Made by a program: the position numbers and the translations under genes. The notes below the pieces were generated by a model. That model searched no databases and was not told the DNA's origin. It saw nothing but the letters and a program-made list of their open reading frames with translations. Of a DNA stretch of 56,033 nt, positions 8,037 through 17,700 are shown piece after piece. Source of the DNA: a virus; the IMG/VR virus record IMGVR_UViG_3300031841_003747, positions 1-56,033 of that record; one strand, 5' to 3'. The first letter of the stretch is position 1; each line of letters opens with the position of its first letter.

Positions 8037-8228
8037 ATGAGTGAATTATATGCATGCCCGCAATGCGGAAAGAAAGATTCTGCATGGGATGATGGACTCT
8101 GTGGAGCTTGTGAGAAAGCTCGAAGGGAGTGGGATGAAAAGATAAAACGAGAAGAACAAGAAGAGTATTGCAAGAAACATGGTGGATACTTCGATCGCGA
8201 TGGCAACTGGAGGGAGGGAGAAGAATGA
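8037..8228 (+). CDS. Zinc-ribbon protein (63 aa)
   Basis: The N-terminus has CPQCGKK, then LCGACEKA, a CxxC...CxxC treble-clef or zinc-ribbon knuckle, followed by a long charged helix (REWDEKIKREEQEEYCKKHGG). It is preceded by a near-perfect Shine-Dalgarno AAGGAGG (8023-8029), 7 nt before the ATG. The stop overlaps the ATG of the DpdA-like gene (ATGA at 8225-8228), so the two are likely coupled. A regulatory or adaptor role is plausible; the partner is unknown. Confidence 0.75.
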   Translation: MSELYACPQCGKKDSAWDDGLCGACEKARREWDEKIKREEQEEYCKKHGGYFDRDGNWREGEE

Positions 8229-9040
8229 AGGAATACTTCGTAGGATGTGAAGACCCCAAGCGGGTACACGAACTAGATGCGGCAATGATGAACGCATACT
8301 CATTAAGGAATAGAAAAGAACCACTCAAAGTAAACAGATGGATGTTGGATAGTGGTGCGTTCTCACAGATCGGACTAGGTGAACATGCACCAGGTAAATT
8401 CGTGCAGACACCAGAGGAGTATGTACGCCTTGCCGTACGCTTACAGGACTGCGGAAACCTAGCATGTATTGTCACGCAGGACTATATGTGTGAGCCGGAA
8501 GTGCTAATCGCACAACGCAAGAAAGGATTCACCGCTACTATTACCAAGCATCAGTGTTGGACGGTAGAGCGATACTTTGCGATCTTAGAGGAAGCAGAGA
8601 TACAAGGACTAAGAGTGCCCGTCATGCCTGTACTGCAAGGTGATGACCCGCATGATTACTTGAGGCATTGGCAGATGTACTGCAAGTGCAAGGAAATCGT
8701 GGGTGATTATCGTCCTTATGAGTGGATCGGTATAGGCTCTACATGCAAAAGGAATAATAATCCTGAGTCAGTTGCGGAGATACTAAAGCTACTCGATGAC
8801 CACTACGGTCCACTTACCGACTACAAGGTTCATGCGTTTGGATTAAAGCAGACAGCCCTAGGGTTTTCCGATGTGCGAGATATGTTATACTCTGCCGATT
8901 CCATGGCTCCAGATTATTCTCATAGAGTCGAGTGCAGAGAGAAAGGTATCCCAAGGACCAGACGATCACGCATGGATAATATGCTAAAGTTTCAGGAGCG
9001 TATAAGAAACCAACCCGTGCAAACTTGCTTGACATTGTGA
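8225..9040 (+). CDS. dpdA: DpdA-like 7-deazaguanine DNA transglycosylase
   Basis: Resembles phage DpdA enzymes, TGT-like (beta/alpha)8 proteins that exchange guanine for a 7-deazaguanine in DNA. Family-like motifs seen, in order: LDSGAFSQ (Asp42), TQDYMCEP (Asp86), VPVMPVLQGDDPHDYLRH, GIGSTCKRN near 169-177, and HAFGLK at 203-208. The TIM-barrel order and the DSGAFS and G.GS.C.R signatures separate it from tRNA TGT. No preQ0 synthesis genes (folE, queD, queE, queC) are visible here; they may lie outside the window, or the host may supply the base. ATG 8225 is selected (271 residues) because a purine-rich AGGGAGGGAG lies just upstream and it overlaps the previous stop; an in-frame ATG at 8168 lies inside the zinc-ribbon gene. 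Specificity for DNA is inferred. Confidence 0.82.
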   Translation: MKEYFVGCEDPKRVHELDAAMMNAYSLRNRKEPLKVNRWMLDSGAFSQIGLGEHAPGKFVQTPEEYVRLAVRLQDCGNLACIVTQDYMCEPEVLIAQRKKGFTATITKHQCWTVERYFAILEEAEIQGLRVPVMPVLQGDDPHDYLRHWQMYCKCKEIVGDYRPYEWIGIGSTCKRNNNPESVAEILKLLDDHYGPLTDYKVHAFGLKQTALGFSDVRDMLYSADSMAPDYSHRVECREKGIPRTRRSRMDNMLKFQERIRNQPVQTCLTL

Positions 9041-9046
9041 AGTAAA

Positions 9047-9068
9047 GTAACACTTAGTGAAGTGTAAC
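9047..9068 (+). promoter_or_regulatory. 22-bp GTAACAC element (site a) before recombinase gene
   Basis: GTAACAC-N10-GTAAC with CACTT-AGTG-AAGTG inner dyad symmetry. It ends one base before the ATG of the tyrosine recombinase gene. A TTGACA (-35-like) lies at 9029-9034; no good -10 was found. No Shine-Dalgarno sequence can fit between this element and the ATG. Confidence 0.7.
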
Positions 9069-9069
9069 A

Positions 9070-10131
9070 ATGAAATTAATTAAGTCAGATAAGACAGGTA
9101 TTTACTCCGTTCAGTACAGAACTGCATCGGGTAAAAGACGAACAACATCACTGCAAACGACTAGCAAGAAAGAGGCTACATCTATTGCAAAGGATATCGA
9201 ACAGGCTGAAGGGTTGGCTAAGAGAAACCTACTGACCAAGGAAATCCTTACCACCATGATTACGGATAGGAATATATCTTTCCAGGACTGCGTGAACGAG
9301 TGGTATAACTATTCCAAGGTCAGATCAAAGTCTGGCAATACGATCTATACTCAGTCCACATTGCTCAGTAATTTTAAAACCTCTGCAAAGATCAGTAAGC
9401 TGAGCGAGCTTGAGTCTAAGATGATATCGGACTGGGTGAACGAGAAGGGCAATATGAATGCCAACTCACGCAATCAAAGGCTTGCCGCTATTCGTTCGTT
9501 CTGTGGATATGCTGTAGCAAATTGCTACATGACCAAAGACCCATCGTATGGAATCAAGGTAGACTTATCCAAGCTAGATCATCAGCAAAAGGAAAAGAAC
9601 ATTAGGGTTCCGTTCACCAAGGAAGAGTATGATGCTATGCTCGCCTACGACCCACCCTACTTTATGAAGCAAGCGATCGTGCTTGGTTGGTGGACTGGAC
9701 TAAGGATCATAGATATCTCCAAGCTTGAGTGGGCAAGTATATCAGACACCCATCTAACAGTTTGGACAGAGAAGCAAGACAAGCGAGTTAATCTACCACT
9801 AGACAATCCACTAATCGGAGGCGGTAAGATCAGGGATGTACTTAGCGAAGTGCCTTACGAGGATAAGAAGTATTGCTTCCCTGAGTGGGCTGAGCTTGCC
9901 GATGATCCCAAGAGACGATCAAGATTTAGTGTATACTTTAAGAGATTTCTAGGGCATGTATCAGAGTTCGGTGATTGCGTAATAGAAGGGAAGAGCTTCC
10001 ATTGCTTCCGACACTCTTTTGTTACTCGTATAAAAACTGAGAGCTATGATTCGTCACTTGAAAAGATTGCGGAATGGGTGGGTCATTCTCGAACAGAGAC
10101 CACGAAGGGTTATTTGCACGATGCTTCCTAA
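9070..10131 (+). CDS. Tyrosine recombinase (left)
   Basis: Phage integrase family protein, 353 residues. The N-terminal part has an arm-binding-like region with two strand segments (YSVQYRTASGKRRTTSLQT), then a SAM-like core-binding domain (about residues 75-170). The catalytic domain carries the full tetrad: Arg212 in TGLRIID, Lys in the beta hairpin TEKQDKRVNLP, His311-x-x-Arg314 in HCFRH, His339 in VGHSR and Tyr348 in KGYLH. The enzyme should therefore be active. It is the last gene of the rightward block and converges with the HNH operon; a - strand ORF overlaps its 3' end by 110 bp. The second recombinase at 54255-55271 sits beside the attP candidate, so this one may act in excision, inversion, dimer resolution or another integration event. 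The 22-bp element directly before its ATG suggests lysogeny-linked control. Confidence 0.93.
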   Translation: MKLIKSDKTGIYSVQYRTASGKRRTTSLQTTSKKEATSIAKDIEQAEGLAKRNLLTKEILTTMITDRNISFQDCVNEWYNYSKVRSKSGNTIYTQSTLLSNFKTSAKISKLSELESKMISDWVNEKGNMNANSRNQRLAAIRSFCGYAVANCYMTKDPSYGIKVDLSKLDHQQKEKNIRVPFTKEEYDAMLAYDPPYFMKQAIVLGWWTGLRIIDISKLEWASISDTHLTVWTEKQDKRVNLPLDNPLIGGGKIRDVLSEVPYEDKKYCFPEWAELADDPKRRSRFSVYFKRFLGHVSEFGDCVIEGKSFHCFRHSFVTRIKTESYDSSLEKIAEWVGHSRTETTKGYLHDAS

Positions 10132-10273
10132 ACTCTTTGGATCCGAATATAAAATCGCCATCAAGACTATGGAGTGGAATGCCACGCCTTTCAAAAAATT
10201 CACGATGCGCTTTATCGACCTCACGCTTAAATCTCTCCGAGTAGATCGTATACTCTTCAGTCTTCTTCCCCAT
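10022..10273 (-). CDS. Small hypothetical protein (83 aa)
   Basis: The chosen ATG (10273) follows the acidic small gene with a 17-nt overlap; an upstream ATG in the same frame at 10330 would add 19 residues but bury the start deeper in that gene. The protein is charged (KREVDKAHREFFERRGIPLHS) with a short C-terminal segment (WSLFENDPPIPQSF). It overlaps the convergent recombinase gene by 110 bp, which is unusual for this compact genome, so it may be a chance ORF. Residue composition looks protein-like, and it continues a row of three overlapping - strand ORFs. Function unknown. Confidence 0.45.
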   Translation of the reverse strand: MGKKTEEYTIYSERFKREVDKAHREFFERRGIPLHSLDGDFIFGSKEFRKHRANNPSWSLFENDPPIPQSFQVTNHSSQFLYE

Positions 10274-10466
10274 CGAGATCAATCTCTGAAATAAATTCAA
10301 CCTCGTCCTCCTCTTCTTCGTATAATTCATCTATAGCTTCTGATACGCAGTTCAGGATTTCGTTACTCTCTAGGTCGGACTCAGCTTCCCACCTCTTTAA
10401 AAAAGATATGAACTCATTGGTGCATTTCTTCTTAGCATCATCGTCCTGTTTATCGAACACGCTCAT
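10257..10466 (-). CDS. Small acidic protein (69 aa)
   Basis: Very acidic C-terminal half (DELYEEEEDEVEF then DLDGEED). The start overlaps the HNH gene stop by 4 nt (ATGA), implying translational coupling. Helical N-terminal part with CTNEFISFLKRWEAESD. Acidic partners of HNH or other DNA-binding proteins are common in phages, but no family is identified. Confidence 0.6.
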   Translation of the reverse strand: MSVFDKQDDDAKKKCTNEFISFLKRWEAESDLESNEILNCVSEAIDELYEEEEDEVEFISEIDLDGEED

Positions 10467-10693
10467 TTTCTGCTACGATTTCGACTCTTACTTACGCATG
10501 ATAAGTTAGAACGCTTGTTATTACGAGGGTTGCCATCTTTATGATGCACATCCTTGCCCTTGCACCCCTTTAGCTTTCTGCGTGCCTTATTCCGAGATGA
10601 TCTATTTTTCCTTTGCTCGGGTTTACCCTGGTATTTTCTCTGCCTTTTACTCCTTGGTTTGGCGTTAGGGTCTCTGTATCCGGGTTTAGGCAT
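10463..10693 (-). CDS. Small HNH endonuclease-like protein (76 aa)
   Basis: Compact basic protein ending in an HNH-type beta-beta-alpha metal motif: DVHHKDGNPRNNKRSNL, where His-His, Asn and the second Asn match the phage HNH pattern (HHxDGNxxNN...NL). The N-terminal half is Lys/Arg-rich and should bind DNA. Small HNH proteins of tailed phages often lie near the packaging genes and assist terminase; here it stands alone, far from terminase, so homing or DNA-processing roles are equally open. ATG 10693 overlaps the stop of the preceding 41-residue ORF by 8 nt. Catalytic residues appear complete. Confidence 0.8.
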   Translation of the reverse strand: MPKPGYRDPNAKPRSKRQRKYQGKPEQRKNRSSRNKARRKLKGCKGKDVHHKDGNPRNNKRSNLSCVSKSRNRSRK

Positions 10694-10811
10694 GGCACAA
10701 CTGCTTTGTTATTATTTGATCGAGAATACTTACTAGGTCTACTTCAGCCTTATCAGAAAAAATAACTAAATGTAGGCCGATATCATGATTCACGATTATA
10801 TGTTGGTGCAT
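10686..10811 (-). CDS. 41-residue ORF heading the HNH operon
   Basis: Small ORF found by translating the gap upstream of the HNH gene. It begins MHQHIIVNHD, contains a hydrophobic core IGLHLVIFSD, then a helix KAEVDLVSILDQIITKQ. The ATG lies 4 nt after site b of the 22-bp GTAACAC element, the same element-to-ATG distance seen at other transcription units, and its TAA overlaps the HNH ATG by 8 nt. These two features argue that it is a real leader gene of a four-gene unit (41 aa, HNH, acidic protein, 83 aa). Function unknown; too short for a domain call. Confidence 0.55.
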   Translation of the reverse strand: MHQHIIVNHDIGLHLVIFSDKAEVDLVSILDQIITKQLCHA

Positions 10812-10815
10812 ACTT

Positions 10816-10837
10816 GTAACTTACCTTTTCGTGTTAC
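10816..10837 (-). promoter_or_regulatory. 22-bp GTAACAC element (site b) before the HNH operon
   Basis: On the - strand GTAACAC-N10-GTTAC, the only copy whose outer arms are perfectly inverted. It is followed after 4 nt by the ATG of the 41-residue ORF. A possible promoter overlaps it: TTGCCA (-35-like), 18-nt spacer, TAAGTT (-10-like). Confidence 0.65.
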
Positions 10838-10848
10838 ACCATGGCAAA

Positions 10849-11757
10849 CTATTTTGCACGAATTGCCTCAATAATAGGCTCACACACATCAATTTTATCC
10901 TTACTGGTTTTACGCATACTCATCCTAAGCCACACAGCACCAGTAGGTTTGGGTGGTCCTCCCCTCTCAATATGCCATCCACCATAGCCATCAACATATT
11001 CTTCTTTGTAGGACGGAACCTTCAAGTGTAGTTGTTCATCATGGTATACCTTCCCTTTATTAGTTAATCTAATACGAGGGATAGGGAACTGCCATTCATT
11101 GTGAGTATGACCAGTAGCTACAATGTGAGCATCGGGTAGATAAACCGCTTGCCTACTTGTTTGGATAGTTCCCTTAGTCACGGGAGCGTCCCCTCCGTAT
11201 CCATGGTGGTACCACAAATTAACCGACCTTGCTTCTCCAAATAGTAGTAATTGAAACTTTACCCAACCACTAAAACCACCTACATGAATCTTTGTGTTAT
11301 GCCTATCGTTAAGCATACTAACTAATCGCTCAGTTAAGTTTGTCTCGTGCCTCTTAGATATATTTGTTTCATGATTGCCTGGTGCCATGATTGCAAACTG
11401 TTCGGCGTAAGGTCCATAGAAGTCTGCCGCAGTCTTTACTAATGAGTCAAGGTAGTCTCCCTTCTGATGCTCTGGCTTTACATCTCGCTTATCTGATCTT
11501 GGATCATACTTGCCTTGCATAGCACAGAATAGATCACCTCCATCTATTATTATAGCGTTTCTTTCCTTTGCCTGTCGAAGATGTCTAAGCTCCATGACAT
11601 TATCAGACTTCGGATTGTCGTGGTGTCTATCAAAACTGAGTAGTACCCAAAAGGAATCTTTTTCTTTTGTAGACTTAAGTTGGTGTTTTATAAAATGTAC
11701 ATTACGACTCTTCTCTATGATTTCTGTCGTACCGGGGGTTAGTCTTTTGATTGGCAT
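10849..11757 (-). CDS. Calcineurin-like metallophosphoesterase
   Basis: A 302-residue protein with the full metallophosphoesterase series: FDRHHD at residues 42-47 (metal site 1; the first motif is usually DxH), GGDLF at 73-77, GNHE at 127-130, HHGYGG at 184-189 and GHTHN at 216-220. These place it in the calcineurin-like phosphoesterase superfamily (nucleotidases, DNA nucleases, cAMP or Ap4A hydrolases). The exact substrate cannot be read from motifs. Its start overlaps the stop of the 3751-residue virion protein gene by one base (TAATG), so it ends the large late operon. It could remodel nucleotides or be a packaged nuclease; both are inferences. Confidence 0.88.
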   Translation of the reverse strand: MPIKRLTPGTTEIIEKSRNVHFIKHQLKSTKEKDSFWVLLSFDRHHDNPKSDNVMELRHLRQAKERNAIIIDGGDLFCAMQGKYDPRSDKRDVKPEHQKGDYLDSLVKTAADFYGPYAEQFAIMAPGNHETNISKRHETNLTERLVSMLNDRHNTKIHVGGFSGWVKFQLLLFGEARSVNLWYHHGYGGDAPVTKGTIQTSRQAVYLPDAHIVATGHTHNEWQFPIPRIRLTNKGKVYHDEQLHLKVPSYKEEYVDGYGGWHIERGGPPKPTGAVWLRMSMRKTSKDKIDVCEPIIEAIRAK

Positions 11758-14700
11758 TATTGCATCATCATTTGTAAAGCGAGTAGTCTCGCGTCCTCCT
11801 GTCTCATCTGTGACCGCATAGAAGGTTTACGATATCCACCGCCAATTAAGTTGAGGTAGTGTTCATGGGAGGCTTCAGCCTGTTGTACGCGCATGCGATC
11901 TTCTTCACTTAATGCACTCAGGATCATTTCCCACTCCCTTTCGGAAAGTTTTGTTTTAGTTACTCCAGTCTTTAGGCTCCTGCGCTTGTAACTTTCTATT
12001 ACGCTACGCTCGGGGTCTTCTCTTCCATCCACTTTAGCGGCTTCCATTGCTTGCTGGTACTGCTCTAAGAACCCTTGACTATCACCCGCATACGCCGCTC
12101 TTGCCATTTGCCTGGTGTTTACACTTACTCCGGTGGGTCTTCCTCCTCCCTTGTATGGAGGTCTAAGCTCTAGTCCCATCATGAATGCTGTCTTCTTGAT
12201 GGTGTTCTTGAGTCCAATGTAATCTGCTACCCTACGCTCCTCGGAGTCGATATCTAATTGTGCAGTAGCTAAGTCCATCATTTGTATGACAGAATTACCA
12301 CCCACTCCGTATGCGATCGGACGACCTACTGTCTCCCAATCCCACTCACCTTGGTGTATCCATGTGCCAAAAGCATCATAAATATTTTTAATCATGGAGA
12401 ACGCAAAGATTCTAGTATCCAAGCTAAGCTCTCGGGACGCACCATACGGGTCACCTTTAGAGAATATACCATTGATTAGCTCAGTACCCATACCAAATGG
12501 TACACCCGCTTTAGCCAGTCGTGAGGTTACTGAGTAGATAGTAAAGTTAGGATCGGATGCGGCAATAGGTATACCTACGATCGGAAGAGCAGCCCATGGT
12601 GTGATTGGTGGCAAGTTATTTGGTTTCTCCAGCATCTCATCATCATACCAATCAATCATCATACCAAAGGATAATGACAATGGCATATACACAGCAGATA
12701 GTAAGCCGATGTATTTAAGTAAAGCTATGTATGTGGTGGTAGGATCATCGGAGTCACGGATCACTGCGGTAAGGTCACGACCCATCTTACCAAGAGGCCA
12801 ACCAAGGAAGGTATTAAAATATCTTAGGTAGTCATTGGAGTACAACCAGGCAGGTTTTGCATTAAACCCATCCCCTGATATCTGATCCATTGCGATCGTG
12901 TTGATCAGTATCGCAGTTCTTTGCTCAATCGGGAAAGCATTTTTGTCTGCCTTCTTACGATCTATGAAATCAAATGCTAAACGGGTAACGGATGGTAAGC
13001 CGTGAGATATCAGAAGTTCATTCATTCTTCTGTACCCGTCTGCTTCACCAATGATCCACTCTCCAGTCTTGTCCCCCATGCCTAGGTCTTCTGCGGTGAA
13101 CTCGCCATCATACTCGGTAATACCTCTACGCTCTATTTCTTCAGTAACTTGCAGTACCAAGTCGTTGTATGAGTGGATAGCACCTACTCCGATCGAGTGG
13201 TTGACCACATTATTTATATAAGGAAAGATGCCTTTGACTGCGGTAAGGAAATCGAATGGGGCACGAGTACCATCTACATTCTTTCTCTTATTAAACATCA
13301 TGGCACGCTTTACCATCCGTAGATACTTCTTGGCATTCGGTCCATCCATGTCACCACCTGACCCCAACTGCCCTGTAACATACTCCTTAAACGAGAGATC
13401 CATTTCATCTAGTCTAAAGTGAGTATTGTTTAAATACTGGGCATAGCGTCCTGTCTTCTCCATCTCCATACCCATAGCCTCAGCGATACCACCGAATGTC
13501 TGGTTTACGAAGTTACCTAACGCAGTAACCGTCCCCTTCCCTGCCATTTTGTTTAACCCACGAAAAGCCATCGGGAACTCAAACAAACCAAGATTCTGCC
13601 AGAAGGAAGACTTCGGATTGTTCAGTACGGATAATGCTTGAACCCCAAGTAACTCAAGTAGAAGGTTCGCATCCTTGTAAGGACCCGCCGCATTGTCCTT
13701 GCCGTAGTATCTAGCAAGGTGTTCCATTGCTTTGTTTAATTCACCAAGTGCTACTGCTTTGGCATACAATTGATTCCATGCTTTCTCGGCATTAGGCTCT
13801 CCCTCCCGTCTTAGTATGCGGTAAGCTTCTTTCTTTTCTTCCCTGGTATAACTTCTTTGCGGGGAATCATGTTTACCATTGGTTGCTTGAGCCATGATCC
13901 TATTGAACTTGCCCCGTGCTTTCTCGAAACTATCCCGCCCCTCAGTAAATGCAGAACCTGCCTTATCCCCATTCCTACCAAATGTTTTAGTAGCTACTTG
14001 TAAAGCCAAGCGGATACTGGAAGTAACCTCATCATACATGGTATAATAGAAGAACTCCTTCGGCAGACGACTCTCCATCATACGAGCATCCAAACTCTGT
14101 GGAGTATTTCTCATGAGGTGCGAGTCCTTCAGTCCTTGGTGTACTCTATCCCGAAGTAAGCGGTCTGCTACTTTCTTTAACTCCATGTACTTACCATCCA
14201 TCTGTCTAAGGAAGTATGCTTTCCATTGCAGTCTGGACTCTAGTGTTTGACTCTCTGATACCCGATCAAAGATTATGTCAGTCATCTTAAAGATATCCCC
14301 ACCACTCTGACGATATGCTTCCCTTACAAATGAATTACCCATGTATGCGTTGTGACCATCGGAGTCTGCGGGTCCACGGAATACAGATTGTCTTACATCT
14401 GAGTGGAGGAATGGTCTCACAAACCTACCAACTATTTTCTCAGGGAAGATCCGCTTATAAATCTTCTCCATAGTCTCTAAGTCTTTTACACTACCCGCTT
14501 CATTTAGTAGCTCACTTGCCGCTTCCCCACGCCAGCCCACTGACTGCATGAGTTCATTGGTATCTATTACCAAACCATCATTGATGGATCGTGGCATGGT
14601 AGCGTATCCGATATCAATCGGGCGACGATAGAAGTCTACCATCTCTCCATCTATATAAGACTGTACCTTAAACTCATCATCCTTGATACGATTACCAAGC

Positions 14701-17700
14701 TCCATGTTTATCTTCTTCTCGAAGTCACGAGCGGCCAATGCCTTGGCAATCATGTTCTTTACTAGCTTCCTAGCATTAGTATCTAGGAGGGTACGATCCG
14801 GTACATTGGCATACTTGCGGAGGTTTGACCATAGCTGTGAAAATGCTTCCTCTTCATTGCCTGCATACTCGGGATGGTTATCAAACCACCACCAAATGTC
14901 CTGGTATAATCCTGAGTAAAACTCTCTACCACCTAGCTTGAGTGCCCCCATTACTTGCTGTGCGGAAGCATTGAATTGTAGTGCTAGGGATTGAGACTTT
15001 GAGGAGTAGTCACGGAACAAAGCTACTGTCTCGGATGACATCTGCGAGAGCTTCATGCCCTCGTATCCGAGCTTGGAAAACCGCTCGGTCAATCCTTGTA
15101 GTCCGCTCAACCAACTAGCTCTTTGTACATGGAAGAACTCATCTGCTATTGGTTCATGTAGTGCCATGAGTGCTTGCTCACGCATGAGGTCAAACCATGG
15201 CTCCTCCCTGTATAACTTCTGCATCTCAGGGTCTCTTGTAAATCGTAGTGTTTCCTTATTGACCTTAACAAAGTTCGCACGATCCACGATCTTACCATTC
15301 CTGTACTGCACCTTAAAGTTCTTACCCCGTACCCACTCACCACTCTTATCATCCCAACGCATGGTCAGTAGCTCAGCACCATCATGTATAGATACTGGCA
15401 TAAGTTCACCAAGAGATGCTCGGAGACGATCACTACGCACCTTCAAGGATAGGTCGATCTTATTATATATCTCCTGTTCCTTCTTTAATTTCTCTAGGTT
15501 CGCACGCTCAATGATCTCTCCTGCTTTCAGTCTAGCAAAGTATCTAAGTGGAGTACCCTCTACTCCGCTCTTAATAATGATCTTATCTAATTGTTTCTGA
15601 TCTGTTGCTTTGGCGATTTGATGTGCCACATCCATCATGGCTTGCTGGCTCTCTCCGATCCTGCCCTTGCTCAATCTAAACAATGCCATCTGACCAGTAC
15701 TCTCCCGTACTGCTCTCATGATTGCTAGTGCTTTGATGGTAGGTATGCCCATTGCCTTGATTGAATCGAGTAGCTCTCCCTTCTTTTGGGTCTCTGCTAC
15801 ACCAGGTAAATCAATCAGTTGCTCCATGACTGACTCTACCTCACGCTTACTAATTTCTTGTATCGTGCGGATATCTGATTGGGTAAGATCAGCGTTGGGT
15901 AAACTCGTCACATATTCCTTTAAGGTATCAAATGATACCGCATTGGCTTTGGATAGTATGGACTCTACTTGCTTCTCTGCGGGCGGAAATCTTCTAGCTA
16001 ATAGATCTTCATAGAGATGTAAGCTATCTGTGATTGCCTTACTTGCTAAGTCCTCCGCTATGACTCGCTCTTGTAGCTCAGTCCTTGCCTTGGCTCTTAC
16101 TGCCTCAAGATTGGCTACTGCCTTTCTTCTTCCCCAATTAAATGCAATACGATTCAGCCCAGCATCATCCAGTCTTACACCATCAGAGGAATCCATGAAT
16201 GGTTTGAGGTCTCTATCTAGTCTCTTCTTGATCGTGGATATGTTTGAAGTACCGGGTGATCCGTAAAGATCCATGAAGTCTTCAAGCTCTATACCTACAT
16301 CCTTGGCTACCTGTTGGTATACCTTTACTAGCTCGGTTACTAGATCATTGAATCCCGCGGCGTTAGCTTCCATCATTACCCGCATATTCTCATCGGGATT
16401 AGCGTTCTCTAGTCCGTCTTGGAATTGTTCTTGGTACTGAGAGTCAAGTGCTGATGCTTGGATATCCCTTGAGTTGAGGTAGTCTGCTTCAGCTTGCAAG
16501 CTCTCCAACTGATTAGCTAAGTCCTCAGTATTCCTTAAATTGAATCTTTCCTTGTACTTGGTTGCCTCGGGGTGGCGGTCGTACCTTACATCCCCTGCCA
16601 AAATCTGTCCAATTATAGCAATCTCACTCTCAAGGTCATTAAGGGATTGGCTCCACCCTTGGTCGATAAATGGATCGAATAAGAATACTTCTCCGTTTTG
16701 TATTATTGCATTACGGGAGGTTAAATCTCTTACCTGTATATTCCCACGAAGATAAGTATTGTATGGTTCTCCTTCAGATATTCCTTGGATTCCTTGGTTA
16801 CGGAATCCCTTCTTGAGCATCTCGGTATTTATAAGACCAAGCGGAGTGCCTGCTTTTGAGTCTGCCTTTAATGCTTTCTGACTGACTACTGGCATAAGCA
16901 TACGCTTGCCTGAGTCACTCGCTTCTCTTTCTACGAACCCATCTAAGTTTAATTTAACTTCGGGGAAAAATTCATTATGCAAGAGCAACCTTTCAAGGTA
17001 CTCAGATAGTTCGGTATCACCTCTGTATGCTTTTACATACTCTTGTCTATTCTCATCGAAGTAAACATCATGCTCTCCACTAAATACTTGCCCCCAATCT
17101 AGCTCTTCATTGATCTCGCTTTCGTCAATAAGTTGGCTATTTCCTCTCGCAAGTTCCTTAACCTTACCCTTTCGCTCGGTGTCAATTTCTGGGGTGGTGG
17201 TGGCTTTCGATTGAATAATTGGACTGCCATCTCCCTGCCCTCCTCTAAGGACATTGATCGCTTGGATGATGTTGTATTCGGTTGTTCCTGGTTTTGATCT
17301 TTTGCTGATGTCATTTAATACCTCTCTTTGAAAATAAGGTCCTTCAGACCTTAAACCTTCTTGAAACTGTGGGTCAAGCGCAGAAGCTTGGATGTCCTTA
17401 AATTCCAATTCTTTTAGTTTTGGATCAAAGTCTACAGTGCTTAAATTAGTTCCTTGCAGTCCTACTTCTTTTAAGTCTATGCCTTCCTCCTTAACATACT
17501 TATCCATACGCTTTTTAATTTTTTCATTAGCGTTGTTTAAGTAGAATTGTAAACTATCTGCACTGTACTCCCCTCCAGTGAAATCTTCTTTTGCTATGGC
17601 ATCCTCAAGGCGTTTCTCTAAATCCCGTATATTCATATCTTCCCCGAATACCGAAACAGGAAAGTCCATTTTAATTATATCACGCTCTTGTTTAAGTCCT

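Noticed and set aside
8168-8224. Longer start for the DpdA-like gene
   Set aside because: The upstream ATG is inside the zinc-ribbon gene and lacks the purine-rich ribosome binding site found before 8225.
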